The translations under genes and the position numbers were made by a program. A DNA stretch of 64,000 nt from Hellea sp. (lineage in GTDB: Bacteria; Pseudomonadota; Alphaproteobacteria; Caulobacterales; Maricaulaceae), in NCBI GenBank assembly GCA_029250925.1, contig JAQXEH010000046.1:20807-84806 (forward strand), given 5' to 3'. Each line of letters opens with the position of its first letter. The first letter of the stretch is position 1. Of this stretch, positions 48,324 to 57,706 are shown one piece after another. The notes under the pieces are model-generated. The model had not been told where the DNA came from, did no database searches, and saw nothing but the letters and a program-made list of their open reading frames with translations.

Positions 48324-49168
48324 GCAAACAGATTCAAATAGCAGGAGTTTGTGGATACCCTGTGCACCATTCACTTTCTCCCCTTCTGCATTCCGCTTGG
48401 TTGAAGGCACTAAGGATTGAAGGTGCTTATTATTCTTATGAAGTTAGGCCTGACGATGCCATACGAGCCTTTAGAAGCCTAAAAAAAACAAACATTAGTG
48501 GTGTAAACGTAACTCTCCCACTAAAAAAACATGCATATTTAGCATCAGACATACAAACACAACAAGCGAAAATGCTTGGTGTTGCAAATTGCTTATATGT
48601 AAGAGACGGACGGCTTACGGCGCATAATACAGACCTTGAAGGGTTTTTAGACCCATTAATAAATAAGCTGGGAGATGAAGAAACATTACAAATGCCAGCG
48701 TTCATTATAGGAACGGGCGGAGTTGCTCGAGCCGCCATTTGGGCTCTTTTATCAATTAATCACCCAGAGATTTATGTTACGGGTAGGTCTGGTGATAAGC
48801 TTGTGTCGCTGACCCACGAGGTCGATAGGAAAAATTTAAAGCCAGTTGACTGGAAAAAAAGAAAGGACATCTTGCAAAACCCAGCTCTTATTATCAATGC
48901 TACATCCGCCGGAATGGCTGGAAAGCCCGCGTTAGATTTAGATTTATCCAGTTGTAGTAATAAAAGCTTTGTTTATGATTTAGTTTATACCCCAATAGAA
49001 ACAGAGTTACTTAAAAACGCCAAAATTCAAGGGTGTAAAACTTTAGGAGGTTTAGATATGTTGATAGCTCAAGCGCGTCCTTCATTTGAACTTTTCTATA
49101 ATCAAGCGCCTCCTATAAATTTGAACGTAAGGAAAAAACTTGTAAAAGCCTTGGACGGCAGGCCGTGA
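48320..49168 (+). CDS. aroE: shikimate dehydrogenase
   Basis: NADPH-dependent reduction of 3-dehydroshikimate in aromatic amino-acid synthesis. 282 aa. Shikimate site GYPVHHSLSPLLH and GVNVTLPLKKHAYL (catalytic Lys), NTDLEGFLD (catalytic Asp), the NADP domain GTGGVARAAIWAL and the C-terminal GGLDMLIAQARPSFELF. Part of the maf-aroE-coaE-dnaQ run, overlapping maf and coaE by 4 bp each. Confidence 0.97.
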   Translation: MSKQIQIAGVCGYPVHHSLSPLLHSAWLKALRIEGAYYSYEVRPDDAIRAFRSLKKTNISGVNVTLPLKKHAYLASDIQTQQAKMLGVANCLYVRDGRLTAHNTDLEGFLDPLINKLGDEETLQMPAFIIGTGGVARAAIWALLSINHPEIYVTGRSGDKLVSLTHEVDRKNLKPVDWKKRKDILQNPALIINATSAGMAGKPALDLDLSSCSNKSFVYDLVYTPIETELLKNAKIQGCKTLGGLDMLIAQARPSFELFYNQAPPINLNVRKKLVKALDGRP

Positions 49169-49755
49169 TCAAAGTTGGACTTACTGGATCCATAGGAATG
49201 GGTAAAAGCACAGTTGCTAATATGTTTAAAAATTATGGCTGCCCCGTATTTGATGCCGATCAAGCTGTTCACGCTCTTTATAAAAAAGGGGGCGCGGCAA
49301 TAAATGCTATAAAATCCTTTTATCCTGCCGCGGTCGTTGATAACTCTGTCAACCGTGAGAGACTCCGTTCCTATATAGTAGAAAACCCAGATAGAATAGA
49401 TGAGTTAGAGGCTCTTATTCACCCATTGGTTGGAGAGGCGCGAGATAATTTCCTTAAAATGAATAAAAATAAGAATATTCTTGTTTTCGATGTTCCTCTT
49501 TTATTTGAAACAGGACTAAACAAAATTATGGACATTATAGTTGTAGTTTCAGCGCCTTATCATATACAGCACAAAAGAGTTATGTCTCGTGAGGGAATGA
49601 CTGAGAAAATATTTAGCGGGCTGCTCGCCAAGCAAATAAGTAATGACGATAAAAAAAGCATGGCTGACATTATTATTAAAACAGATGATAGCTTAGAGAC
49701 AACAGATAACCAGGTAAAAGATTTCATTTCTAGTTTGGGCATTAAGGTTAATTAA
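49165..49755 (+). CDS. coaE: dephospho-CoA kinase
   Basis: Last step of coenzyme A synthesis, phosphorylating the ribose 3'-OH of dephospho-CoA. 196 aa, starting with GTG or the ATG/ATC context overlapping the aroE stop (GTGA at 49165). P-loop GLTGSIGMGKSTVA, DADQAVH, HPLV and VFDVPLLFETGL are the family motifs. Lies 1 bp before dnaQ. Confidence 0.97.
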   Translation: MIKVGLTGSIGMGKSTVANMFKNYGCPVFDADQAVHALYKKGGAAINAIKSFYPAAVVDNSVNRERLRSYIVENPDRIDELEALIHPLVGEARDNFLKMNKNKNILVFDVPLLFETGLNKIMDIIVVVSAPYHIQHKRVMSREGMTEKIFSGLLAKQISNDDKKSMADIIIKTDDSLETTDNQVKDFISSLGIKVN

Positions 49756-49756
49756 C

Positions 49757-50458
49757 ATGAGCGGCATAAGAGAGGTTTGTTTTGATACAGAGACTACAGG
49801 CTTTCATGCGAAAGGTGAGGACCGTATCACAGAGCTAGGATGTATTGAGCTAATCGATATGATCCCAACGGGCAACCAATATCACGCTTATCTCAACCCC
49901 CAAAGAGATGTCCCTGAAAAAGTAACGCAAATAACAGGGCTCACTACAGATTTTTTAAAGAAAAATGGGCAGCTTTTTGCAGATGTTGCTACTGAGTTTC
50001 TCGAGTTTGTTGGGGACAGCAAACTTATTGCACACAACGCAAATTTTGATAAGGCATTTATAAATGCGGAGCTTGAAAAATCAGGTCACCCTATTTTTTC
50101 TAATGACCGCTTCATAGATACCCTTCAGATGGCAAGAGAGAAATTTCCAGGCTCTCCAGCTTCACTTGATGCTCTTTGTAAAAGATACGGTATATCTTTA
50201 TCTTCCAGAGATAAGCATGGGGCTATCATAGATTCAGAGCTGTTGGCAGAGGTTTACTTGCAGTTAAAAGGCGGAAGAATGCGTAATCTGGACCTAAAAA
50301 ATAGCACACATCAAACCCCAAAGCCCATCATACATAATGAAACAAGAGAGCGACCCTTACCGCTATCCAGTAACCTAACGACTGAACAAATAAAATCCCA
50401 CAGGCTTTATATTAAATCACTAGGGGAAAAAATGGTGTGGAATAAATATTGGCGTTGA
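49757..50458 (+). CDS. dnaQ: DNA polymerase III subunit epsilon
   Basis: Proofreading 3'-5' exonuclease of the replicative polymerase. 233 aa. DEDDh motifs: ExoI CFDTETTGF (Asp10, Glu12), ExoII HNANFDKAFINAEL, ExoIII KHGAIIDSELLAEVY with the catalytic His. The C-terminal part after residue 175 is the alpha-binding tail. The coaE-dnaQ order next to the origin is typical of Alphaproteobacteria. Confidence 0.97.
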   Translation: MSGIREVCFDTETTGFHAKGEDRITELGCIELIDMIPTGNQYHAYLNPQRDVPEKVTQITGLTTDFLKKNGQLFADVATEFLEFVGDSKLIAHNANFDKAFINAELEKSGHPIFSNDRFIDTLQMAREKFPGSPASLDALCKRYGISLSSRDKHGAIIDSELLAEVYLQLKGGRMRNLDLKNSTHQTPKPIIHNETRERPLPLSSNLTTEQIKSHRLYIKSLGEKMVWNKYWR

Positions 50459-50477
50459 AATCACGTGGCTTATTACA

Positions 50478-51824
50478 ATGAAAAACTATAAAAAATCTAC
50501 CATATTTTCACTAAGTTCGGCACCTGGTAAGGCGGGGGTTTCAGTATTTCGTATAAGCGGACCCAGAGCATTTAAAGCCCTAGAAAGCCTTACAAGGCAG
50601 ACACTTTCTGAGCCAAGACGTGTAAAATTAAAAAAAATTTATAACAAAAACAATGATTTAATAGATTCTTGTCTGTTATTTTACATGCAGGCCCCAAAAA
50701 GCTTTACTGGTGAAGATTGTGTCGAGCTTCATGTGCATGGAAGTGTTGCTGTCATAGAAAAGCTTACTTTAGAACTGTATAGTTTAGGCCTACGACAAGC
50801 AGAGGCGGGTGAGTTTACGCGCCTTGCTTTTGAAAACGGAAAAATGGATCTTACAGAAGCCGAGGGCTTAGCTGATTTAATAGACGCAGAAACAGACGGT
50901 CAACACAAACAAGCAATAAAGCAAATGGATGGAGCCTTAAGAAATTTATATGAGGGATGGAGGAAAAACTTATTGAATGCCTTAGCTCAAATAGAAGGTG
51001 AGATTGATTTTCCTGATGAGGAAGATGTTCCTAAAAATTTATCACACAAAGCGCTTCCTTGCCTTAATTTAGTTTTGGAAGGTAGCGGAAAAGTTTTAAA
51101 AACAGCTGAGACAGGAGAGGCGATAAGACATGGCTTAGATATAGTTATAATTGGTAGCCCCAATACAGGCAAATCTACAATACTAAACGCTTTATCAAAA
51201 AGAGACGCAGCAATAGTCACACCCACCGCAGGAACCACACGTGACATAATATCAATTAATATGATATTATCAGGAATTCCAGTTCGACTAAGCGACACAG
51301 CCGGCATTAGAAACACGACAAATGAAATTGAGGCCGAAGGCATTGACCGCGCCTTAAAGCTTTCAAAAAAAGCCGATATATTAATACGTGTCGTTGACCT
51401 TACCGATGAGAGCTCAGACAACAATATTAAAAATCAAATATCTGGTGAAGATATAATCGTTTATAACAAAGTCGACAAATATCTAAAACAAAAAAGGTCA
51501 AAAAGCAGTAATAGCCCTAACGAGATAAAAATTAGTGCATTAAAGAACGAAGATATAAACGATTTAAGACTGTTGCTTGAAAGAACTATATCGGAAAAAT
51601 ACACATTAGGTAATGAGCCAACCTTGACTCGTGTTAGGCACAGAAATTGTGTATCAGATATGTTTTTATCCGTAACCAGGGCTATTGACTGTTTGAATAA
51701 GAGCCCAGAGCTAGCAGGAGATGATATACGCAGTGCGCTCCATTCACTCGAAGAATTGGCGGGCGTAAGCGACATTGAAAGCGTATTTGATTTAATTTTT
51801 TCTAGGTTTTGTGTAGGAAAGTAG
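50478..51824 (+). CDS. mnmE: tRNA uridine-5-carboxymethylaminomethyl(34) synthesis GTPase
   Basis: With MnmG, installs the cmnm5 group on wobble U34 of several tRNAs. 448 aa. N-terminal formyl-THF domain (FSLSSAPGKAGVSVFRISG, FTGEDCVELHVHG), the inserted G domain with IIGSPNTGKSTIL, the DTAG motif in LSDTAGIRNT, and the C-terminal CVGK that carries the essential Cys. It begins the mnmE-mnmG-rsmG-parA-parB cluster. Confidence 0.98.
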   Translation: MKNYKKSTIFSLSSAPGKAGVSVFRISGPRAFKALESLTRQTLSEPRRVKLKKIYNKNNDLIDSCLLFYMQAPKSFTGEDCVELHVHGSVAVIEKLTLELYSLGLRQAEAGEFTRLAFENGKMDLTEAEGLADLIDAETDGQHKQAIKQMDGALRNLYEGWRKNLLNALAQIEGEIDFPDEEDVPKNLSHKALPCLNLVLEGSGKVLKTAETGEAIRHGLDIVIIGSPNTGKSTILNALSKRDAAIVTPTAGTTRDIISINMILSGIPVRLSDTAGIRNTTNEIEAEGIDRALKLSKKADILIRVVDLTDESSDNNIKNQISGEDIIVYNKVDKYLKQKRSKSSNSPNEIKISALKNEDINDLRLLLERTISEKYTLGNEPTLTRVRHRNCVSDMFLSVTRAIDCLNKSPELAGDDIRSALHSLEELAGVSDIESVFDLIFSRFCVGK

Positions 51825-51898
51825 CTCTTTATTTTAGTGCCCCATACTTCTTCTCGACAAAAAACAACCAGACATATATATGGTCGCTTAATAAATTA

Positions 51899-51914
51899 AG
51901 TTTCACGTGAAACA
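51899..51914. other. parS-like site at the mnmG start
   Basis: AGTTTCACGTGAAACA matches 15 of 16 positions of the bacterial parS consensus TGTTTCACGTGAAACA. It lies at the very beginning of mnmG, covering the GTG codon at 51907, about 3.3 kb from parB. It is a probable ParB-binding nucleation site. Confidence 0.85.
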
Positions 51915-53790
51915 TATGGAGTGTGATGTGTCTCAATATTGGGATGTGATTGTTATCGGTGGAGGTCACGCGGGCTGTGATGCAGCAGCTGCATCCGCAC
52001 GTATGGGCGCAAAAACCTTACTTCTAACACATAAGATGAGCACTATAGGTGAAATGTCATGCAATCCAGCAATTGGAGGTCTCGGAAAGGGCCACCTTGT
52101 TAGAGAAATAGACGCTATGGATGGCTTAATGGGTATGGTGGCTGATGCATCAGGTATTCAATTCAGGCTCTTAAATAGATCCAAAGGACCTGCAGTGAGG
52201 GGCCCACGAACTCAATCAGACCGCTATCTTTATAAATCAAATATGCAAAATATATTGCTGAATTATGAAAACTTATTTGTGAAAGAGGTGTGTGTTGATG
52301 ATTTATTGGTTCAGGGCGGGAAAGTTACCGGTGTTGTTGATGAAAACAATGAATCTTTCTTGTCAGAGCGAGTTATTCTAACCACCGGAACTTTTTTGAG
52401 GGGTGAAATACATATTGGACATAAGAGAATTCCTGCAGGTAGGGTTGGTGATAAGCCTTCAATTGGTTTAGCTGATAGGTTGTACAAGTTGGGCTTCAGT
52501 ATTGGCCGCCTTAAAACAGGAACTCCTGCAAGAATAGCCAAGTCATCCGTAAGGTGGGATGCATTAGAGCAGCAATCTGCTGATGAAAGCCCTGTGCCCT
52601 TTTCATTTTTAACTAATAAAATAACTATTCCGCAAGTAACATGCGCTATAACTCACACTAATGAGGCGACACACAAAATTATAAGTGAGAATATAAAGCA
52701 ATCAGCGCTTTATGGTGGGGGTATCTCAGGAAAAGGCCCTAGGTATTGCCCCTCAGTCGAAGATAAAGTCGTAAGGTTTAAGGACAGAGACAGACATCAG
52801 ATATTTCTTGAGCCAGAAGGACTCCCCGGTAATCCCGACGGCGATACTGTTTATCCAAATGGGATTTCAACATCATTACCGGTAGAAATTCAAGATAAGT
52901 TCATGAGATCAATTAGCGGTCTAGAGAATGTTGAAGTTAAAAGGTATGGGTATGCTATTGAGTATGACTATATAGACCCTCGCGAGCTACAGCCAACTCT
53001 TGAAACCAGACGGCTACCAGGTCTTTACTTAGCCGGACAGATAAATGGCACGACGGGTTACGAGGAGGCAGCAGCGCAAGGTCTCTTAGCAGGATTTAAT
53101 GCTGCTTTAGCTTCTGCTGGATCCAAAGCTTTTGTGTTGGACCGGAGTCAAGCATATATTGGTGTAATGGTAGATGATTTAATAACAAAAGGAGTTACTG
53201 AGCCTTACAGAATGTTTACATCACGCGCAGAATATAGGTTAATCTTGAGGTCAGACAACGCAGACCAACGATTAACGCCTATTGCAAGCGCCATTGGGGG
53301 TGTTTCTAAACTAAGGAACACAAAATACACTTCCAAAATTGATAAAATTAAGGAAGCTGTTAACAGGGTGAGAGATCTATCTGAAACACCAAATACACTG
53401 AAAAAACATGGGCTTAGTGTCAATCAAGATGGCATTAAGCGGTCGGTCATGGATTTGTTAGCATATCCAAATATTACAAAACAAAGCCTAATAGGTGTGT
53501 GGCCAGAGTTAAGTAATATCCCAGACTTTGCTTGGGAGCACCTAGAAACAGAAGCGGTTTATTCTGGCTATATTGAGCGACAAGCGAGAGATATAGCAGC
53601 GTTCCGTAGGGATGAAGGGTTAAGGATACCAGAAAGCTTTAACTATCAAGAAATTGGCGGCCTATCTAATGAGGTTATAACTAAATTAGAAAAAGTAAGG
53701 CCCTTAACGCTGGGTCAAGCCTCTAGGATAGAGGGGGTTACGCCCGGCTCTTTAACGGCAGTTCTCGCACATGTGCGCAAAGCTATATAA
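51907..53790 (+). CDS. mnmG: tRNA uridine-5-carboxymethylaminomethyl(34) synthesis enzyme MnmG
   Basis: FAD-dependent partner of MnmE in wobble-uridine modification. 627 aa from the GTG at 51907, or 624 aa from the ATG at 51916; the latter avoids starting inside the parS site. FAD motif [17 protein letters not shown], then [22 protein letters not shown] and the long helical C-terminus ending in [12 protein letters not shown]. The stop overlaps the rsmG ATG by one base (TAATG). Confidence 0.98.
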   Translation: MKHMECDVSQYWDVIVIGGGHAGCDAAAASARMGAKTLLLTHKMSTIGEMSCNPAIGGLGKGHLVREIDAMDGLMGMVADASGIQFRLLNRSKGPAVRGPRTQSDRYLYKSNMQNILLNYENLFVKEVCVDDLLVQGGKVTGVVDENNESFLSERVILTTGTFLRGEIHIGHKRIPAGRVGDKPSIGLADRLYKLGFSIGRLKTGTPARIAKSSVRWDALEQQSADESPVPFSFLTNKITIPQVTCAITHTNEATHKIISENIKQSALYGGGISGKGPRYCPSVEDKVVRFKDRDRHQIFLEPEGLPGNPDGDTVYPNGISTSLPVEIQDKFMRSISGLENVEVKRYGYAIEYDYIDPRELQPTLETRRLPGLYLAGQINGTTGYEEAAAQGLLAGFNAALASAGSKAFVLDRSQAYIGVMVDDLITKGVTEPYRMFTSRAEYRLILRSDNADQRLTPIASAIGGVSKLRNTKYTSKIDKIKEAVNRVRDLSETPNTLKKHGLSVNQDGIKRSVMDLLAYPNITKQSLIGVWPELSNIPDFAWEHLETEAVYSGYIERQARDIAAFRRDEGLRIPESFNYQEIGGLSNEVITKLEKVRPLTLGQASRIEGVTPGSLTAVLAHVRKAI

Positions 53791-54413
53791 TGAGTTACAA
53801 TGTAGAAAGTTTTAAGCGTGATACATCTGTTTCACGTGAAACAGTAGATGATTATAAGTACTGGTACGAAACATTATGCTATTGGAACGAGAGCATTAAC
53901 CTGGTTTCGCGTTCGACATTAGGTGCTTTTTGGGAGCGTCATGCCTATGACTCTTGGCAATTAGTGCCGCACATTCCTGAGAAAGCAAGTACGTTTCTTG
54001 ATCTAGGTTCTGGTGCGGGCTTTCCTGGCCTTTCCGTCGCCATTAGTTGTAAGCATAGGGGTCATGGAAATGTTCTTTTGGTTGATTCAGCTGGTAAAAA
54101 AGGCGCTTTTTTGAAGAAAATTATAAGAGACAGGGCGCTTCCAGCCCAAGTTTCAACAGAGAGGGTAGAAAAAATTGATAATAAAAGCTATGACGTCATT
54201 AGCGCGCGTGCTTTTGCACCTTTGCCAAAGTTACTCTCTTATACACAACGATTCTGGGGGAAAAGCACGGTTGGTTTGTTTTTAAAAGGAGAAACTGCTG
54301 AAGAGGAGTTGACTGCAGCTAGAAAAAAGTGGAGTTTTAACGTGGAAAAGATTCAAAGTAGAACAAATTCCACGGGATGTTTGCTAAAAATTACAGAGCT
54401 TATCGTTCAGTAA
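53790..54413 (+). CDS. rsmG: 16S rRNA (guanine-527-N7) methyltransferase
   Basis: SAM-dependent methyltransferase acting on G527 of 16S rRNA. 207 aa. SAM motif FLDLGSGAGFPGLSVAI and VDSAGKKGAFL. The N-terminal SVSRET segment is encoded by a parS site (53828-53843), a dual use of the DNA seen in other Alphaproteobacteria. Located between mnmG and parA. Confidence 0.97.
   Translation: MSYNVESFKRDTSVSRETVDDYKYWYETLCYWNESINLVSRSTLGAFWERHAYDSWQLVPHIPEKASTFLDLGSGAGFPGLSVAISCKHRGHGNVLLVDSAGKKGAFLKKIIRDRALPAQVSTERVEKIDNKSYDVISARAFAPLPKLLSYTQRFWGKSTVGLFLKGETAEEELTAARKKWSFNVEKIQSRTNSTGCLLKITELIVQ
53828..53843. other. parS centromere site inside rsmG
   Basis: TGTTTCACGTGAAACA is a perfect 16-bp match to the parS consensus and a perfect palindrome; it extends to 18 bp (CTGTTTCACGTGAAACAG, 53827-53844). 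It encodes Val-Ser-Arg-Glu-Thr of RsmG. It lies 1.4 kb upstream of parB and about 7 kb from the predicted origin. Confidence 0.93.
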
Positions 54414-54430
54414 TTAAATTTAGGGTTACT

Positions 54431-55198
54431 ATGGCCAAGCAGCGTATAATAGCGATTGTAAATCAAAAGGGCGGGGTTGGTAAAACAACAACAACCATAA
54501 ATATGGCTGCAGCTCTTACATTAAGAAACCAAAGGGTACTTCTGATAGACCTTGACCCTCAGGGAAATGCTGCAACTGGACTAGGAATATCTAAATCCAC
54601 GTGTAAAACTACAATTTATGACGTCTTTATCGATAATACACCAATTTCATCTGCGGTTATTGGTACTATTGTACCTGGTTTAGATATTGTTCCATCTCAT
54701 ATTGATTTATCTGGCGCTGAACTACAAATAGGAAACCGTCAAGGGCGTACCACAATATTAAAAAACGCAATAAGGGGAATGGAATACGATTATATATTAA
54801 TTGATTGCCCTCCATCTTTAAATTTGTTGACCATTAATGCATTGGCGGCGGCTAAATCAGTTTTAGTTCCACTTCAGTGTGAATTTTTTGCTCTTGAAGG
54901 CTTAAGTCAGCTTTTACAAACAGTAGAAATGGCAAAGGCTAATATTAACTCAAGCCTTGTTATAGATGGTGTTATGCTAACAATGCATGACAAAAGAAAC
55001 AAGCTATCAGATCAAGTTGCTACCGATGTAAAAAAACATTTAGGCAGGGCTGTATTTAAAACCATAATCCCAAGAAACGTTCGGGTTGCCGAAGCCCCAT
55101 CATTTGGTAAGCCGGTTATTATGTATGATCCCAAGTGTGCTGGATCAAAGGCTTATATGCGTTTGGGCGATGAAATTCTAGAAAGACACGCTGAGTAA
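54431..55198 (+). CDS. parA: chromosome partitioning ATPase ParA
   Basis: Walker-type ATPase that moves ParB-parS complexes. 255 aa from the ATG at 54431; a longer frame from 54377 overlaps rsmG and adds atypical residues. Deviant Walker A NQKGGVGKTTTTIN, the LLIDLDPQGNAATGLG Walker A' and ILIDCPPSLNLL Walker B. Next to parB and two parS sites, it forms the chromosomal segregation system. Confidence 0.98.
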   Translation: MAKQRIIAIVNQKGGVGKTTTTINMAAALTLRNQRVLLIDLDPQGNAATGLGISKSTCKTTIYDVFIDNTPISSAVIGTIVPGLDIVPSHIDLSGAELQIGNRQGRTTILKNAIRGMEYDYILIDCPPSLNLLTINALAAAKSVLVPLQCEFFALEGLSQLLQTVEMAKANINSSLVIDGVMLTMHDKRNKLSDQVATDVKKHLGRAVFKTIIPRNVRVAEAPSFGKPVIMYDPKCAGSKAYMRLGDEILERHAE

Positions 55199-55226
55199 AA
55201 ACAAATAAAAACAATAGGTTATAAAT

Positions 55227-56165
55227 ATGTCAGATAAAAAAATTAAAGAGCGTGGTTTGGGGAGAGGTTTATCTGCTTTAATGTCTGATGTTGGTGTTTC
55301 GGCGGTTGTGGGTGACTTTAATGGGGTTGAGGATAAAAAAGGCCAGGGGAATATATTAAAGAAAAACTCATTGTCTAAAAGCGGTGTAACTACAGTTGGC
55401 ATCAACCAACTTATTCGTAACCCAGACCAGCCAAGAAGATATTTTGATAAAGAAAAACTCAAAGAACTAACTGATTCAATTAAAGACAAAGGGGTTCTTC
55501 AGCCTATACTCGTAAGGCCAATATCAAAAAGCGACAGAAATAATGAAGATTTATACCAAATCGTAGCTGGGGAAAGACGTTGGCAAGCATCGCTAACCGC
55601 AAAGCTTGATGCAATGCCCGTATTAATAAGAGATCTAACGGATCAAGAAGTTTTGGAAATTGGTGTTGTTGAAAATGTGCAACGCGCAGACTTAAACCCA
55701 ATTGAGGAGGCGTTAGCATATAAAGCATTATCTGAACAATTTTCAAGAACTCAACAAGAGATAGCTGAGTCTGTTGGTAAGTCCCGTCCGCATATTGCCA
55801 ATATGCTGCGACTTTTATCTTTACCCTCCATTGCTCAAGAATACCTAGCCAAAGGGAGGATTAGTACTGGCCATGCAAGGGCAATAATTGCTGCCCCTGA
55901 CCCAACGGAGCTTGCGGACGCAATTGTAAAAAAAGGCTTATCTGTTCGTGAAGCAGAAGATTGGGTTAGAAGAATAAAGGCAGGCGACGGCAAAACAAGC
56001 GTTCCTGCGCAAAAAGATGCTAATGTTCGTAAAGTTGAAAACGATCTATCAGATTATATAGGCCTGATAGTAAATTTACGTCATAAGGGCCCTGGAGGCG
56101 AATTAAGGGTTAAATATAAAACAGCAGAACAATTAGAGGGCCTTATAAAACGGCTTAAGCCATAA
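55227..56165 (+). CDS. parB: chromosome partitioning protein ParB
   Basis: CTP-dependent DNA clamp loading at parS. 312 aa. N-terminal ParA-interacting motif ERGLGRGLSALMSD, the ParB/Srx CTP-binding box with ILVRPISK and IVAGERRWQAS (the GERRxRA-type motif), the helix-turn-helix QQEIAESVGKSRPHIANMLRLL, and a C-terminal dimerisation region. 28 bp downstream of parA. Confidence 0.98.
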   Translation: MSDKKIKERGLGRGLSALMSDVGVSAVVGDFNGVEDKKGQGNILKKNSLSKSGVTTVGINQLIRNPDQPRRYFDKEKLKELTDSIKDKGVLQPILVRPISKSDRNNEDLYQIVAGERRWQASLTAKLDAMPVLIRDLTDQEVLEIGVVENVQRADLNPIEEALAYKALSEQFSRTQQEIAESVGKSRPHIANMLRLLSLPSIAQEYLAKGRISTGHARAIIAAPDPTELADAIVKKGLSVREAEDWVRRIKAGDGKTSVPAQKDANVRKVENDLSDYIGLIVNLRHKGPGGELRVKYKTAEQLEGLIKRLKP

Positions 56166-56182
56166 ACCGCTTAATGATTGTT

Positions 56183-56761
56183 TTATTTTATTTTTAAGGT
56201 CTCTACTGTAAGGTTATCATTAGTAAAAACACATAATTTGTTGGCTATAGACATTGATTTTTTGGCTAATACTTCTGCGTCTTTCTCGTAATCATCCATT
56301 GCTAATGCAGCTGACAGTGCAAAGTTACCGCCGCTGCCAATTGCTATTATACTACTGCCACTCAAAAGCTTATCAGGTTCTACAACATCACCATTTCCAG
56401 TAAGTACATAAGTATCATTTTTATCTGCGACTATCATCATGGCCTGTAACTGCCTTAAATATTTATCGGTTCTCCAGTCTTTAGCTAGCTCAACGCAAGC
56501 TCTGGCTAACTGGGTAGGATATTGCTCAAGTTTAGCCTCTAGTCGCTCTAGTAATGCAAATGCATCCGCGGTTGCCCCTGCAAAGCCGGTAATAACATTT
56601 CCTCCCGCAAGGGTACGTACTTTTTTTGCTGTGGATTTCATAACAGTGTTGCCAGCACTAACTTGACCATCGCCTACAACAACTATTTTTCCGTTTTTTC
56701 TAACTGATAGGATGGTTGTGCCGCGCCATTTGCTTGCATCTGCGTAATCATATGTAGACAT
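56183..56761 (-). CDS. hslV: ATP-dependent protease peptidase subunit HslV
   Basis: Threonine peptidase of the HslUV protease. 192 aa with a 14-residue N-terminal extension ([14 protein letters not shown]) before the catalytic Thr15 in [11 protein letters not shown]; removal of that propeptide exposes Thr as the nucleophile. [14 protein letters not shown] and [14 protein letters not shown] are conserved. It is convergent with parB and about 16 kb from hslU. A TTGACA-like box (complement of 56803-56808) lies upstream. Confidence 0.97.
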   Translation of the reverse strand: MSTYDYADASKWRGTTILSVRKNGKIVVVGDGQVSAGNTVMKSTAKKVRTLAGGNVITGFAGATADAFALLERLEAKLEQYPTQLARACVELAKDWRTDKYLRQLQAMMIVADKNDTYVLTGNGDVVEPDKLLSGSSIIAIGSGGNFALSAALAMDDYEKDAEVLAKKSMSIANKLCVFTNDNLTVETLKIK

Positions 56762-56809
56762 AAAAACTCCTTATTACATATAGGTGGTAGGTATTTATAT
56801 AATGTCAAG

Positions 56810-56998
56810 TTATTCTAATATGCGCGCTCTTTCTATTAGTAAGATAGGTATTCCATCTCTTATGGGGTAAGCTAGTTTGGCTTTTTTACTTATAAGCTCA
56901 TTTGTTTCACTGTTAAAGGTAAGCGGGCCCTTTGTTTTAGGGCATACCAAAATATTCAGCATTTTCGGATCAATTGATATTTTATCTTTTTCTACCAT
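56810..56998 (-). CDS. Trm112-family protein
   Basis: 62-aa protein of the Trm112/YcaR type: [17 protein letters not shown], then [20 protein letters not shown]. The zinc-type CxxC of other members is reduced to CPKTKG (one Cys), as in several bacterial homologues. Eukaryotic Trm112 activates methyltransferases; the bacterial role is unsettled. It lies 16 bp downstream of the LON-domain gene. Confidence 0.9.
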   Translation of the reverse strand: MVEKDKISIDPKMLNILVCPKTKGPLTFNSETNELISKKAKLAYPIRDGIPILLIERARILE

Positions 56999-57014
56999 TC
57001 TTAAACTTGATATC

Positions 57015-57689
57015 TTATTGTTGAGATTTATTGGGGTCTTGTTTCATGTCTTTACTCGCATAAAGATGCATTAAACCTATGAGCAATTTTCTTCTGTCAT
57101 CTGTAGAAACAGCTTCTATTAAAGATTGTTTGTCTTCCGAAGCAAAGGGACTTATCATTGCAGCCTGATTAATTAAAATTGGTAACGGTATTTCACCTAA
57201 ACTTTTCCAATCGATCTGCACATTTAATGTTTTTGCAAGAGCCTTCATTGCTATGGTTAAGGTAGTCCTTTCCCCGGTTTTTCCTGAAAGAGCTTCGGTA
57301 GTTTGACTTGCATTATGCACATCAGCATCATTTTCAAACCCTTGGTAGCTAATTCTAGCTTTGCGATAAGGAGTGCTAACAACCTCTTCGGATATGACTT
57401 TAAAGCGTTTAAGCCCTTTTAAAACTATTATATATCTACCGTCTTCTGCTTCAGAGAATTGCGTTATTCTTCCAAGTCCACCTATCTTGGCTAATTTTTC
57501 ATCTTGGCTTTGAACCATTCCAATCAGACGATCGTTCTTGAGCGCATCATCTATCATGTTCAAATATCGTGGTTCAAAAATATTCAAAGGTAAGTCGCAT
57601 GCCGGAAGGAGAACTGCCCCATTTAGAGGAAAAATTGGCACCACTTCGGGATTAGTTCGGCGAGTAAGGGACTTGTAGTGAGAGCTCAT
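57015..57689 (-). CDS. LON substrate-binding (N-terminal) domain protein
   Basis: 224-aa stand-alone LON N-domain, without ATPase or protease parts: [40 protein letters not shown], and [24 protein letters not shown]. These proteins are widespread in Alphaproteobacteria and of unproven function. Between the CnoX-type thioredoxin and the Trm112-like gene, all in one direction with short gaps, it likely belongs to a protein-quality-control operon. Confidence 0.92.
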   Translation of the reverse strand: MSSHYKSLTRRTNPEVVPIFPLNGAVLLPACDLPLNIFEPRYLNMIDDALKNDRLIGMVQSQDEKLAKIGGLGRITQFSEAEDGRYIIVLKGLKRFKVISEEVVSTPYRKARISYQGFENDADVHNASQTTEALSGKTGERTTLTIAMKALAKTLNVQIDWKSLGEIPLPILINQAAMISPFASEDKQSLIEAVSTDDRRKLLIGLMHLYASKDMKQDPNKSQQ

Positions 57690-57706
57690 ATTATTCCTAC
57701 GAGGGG

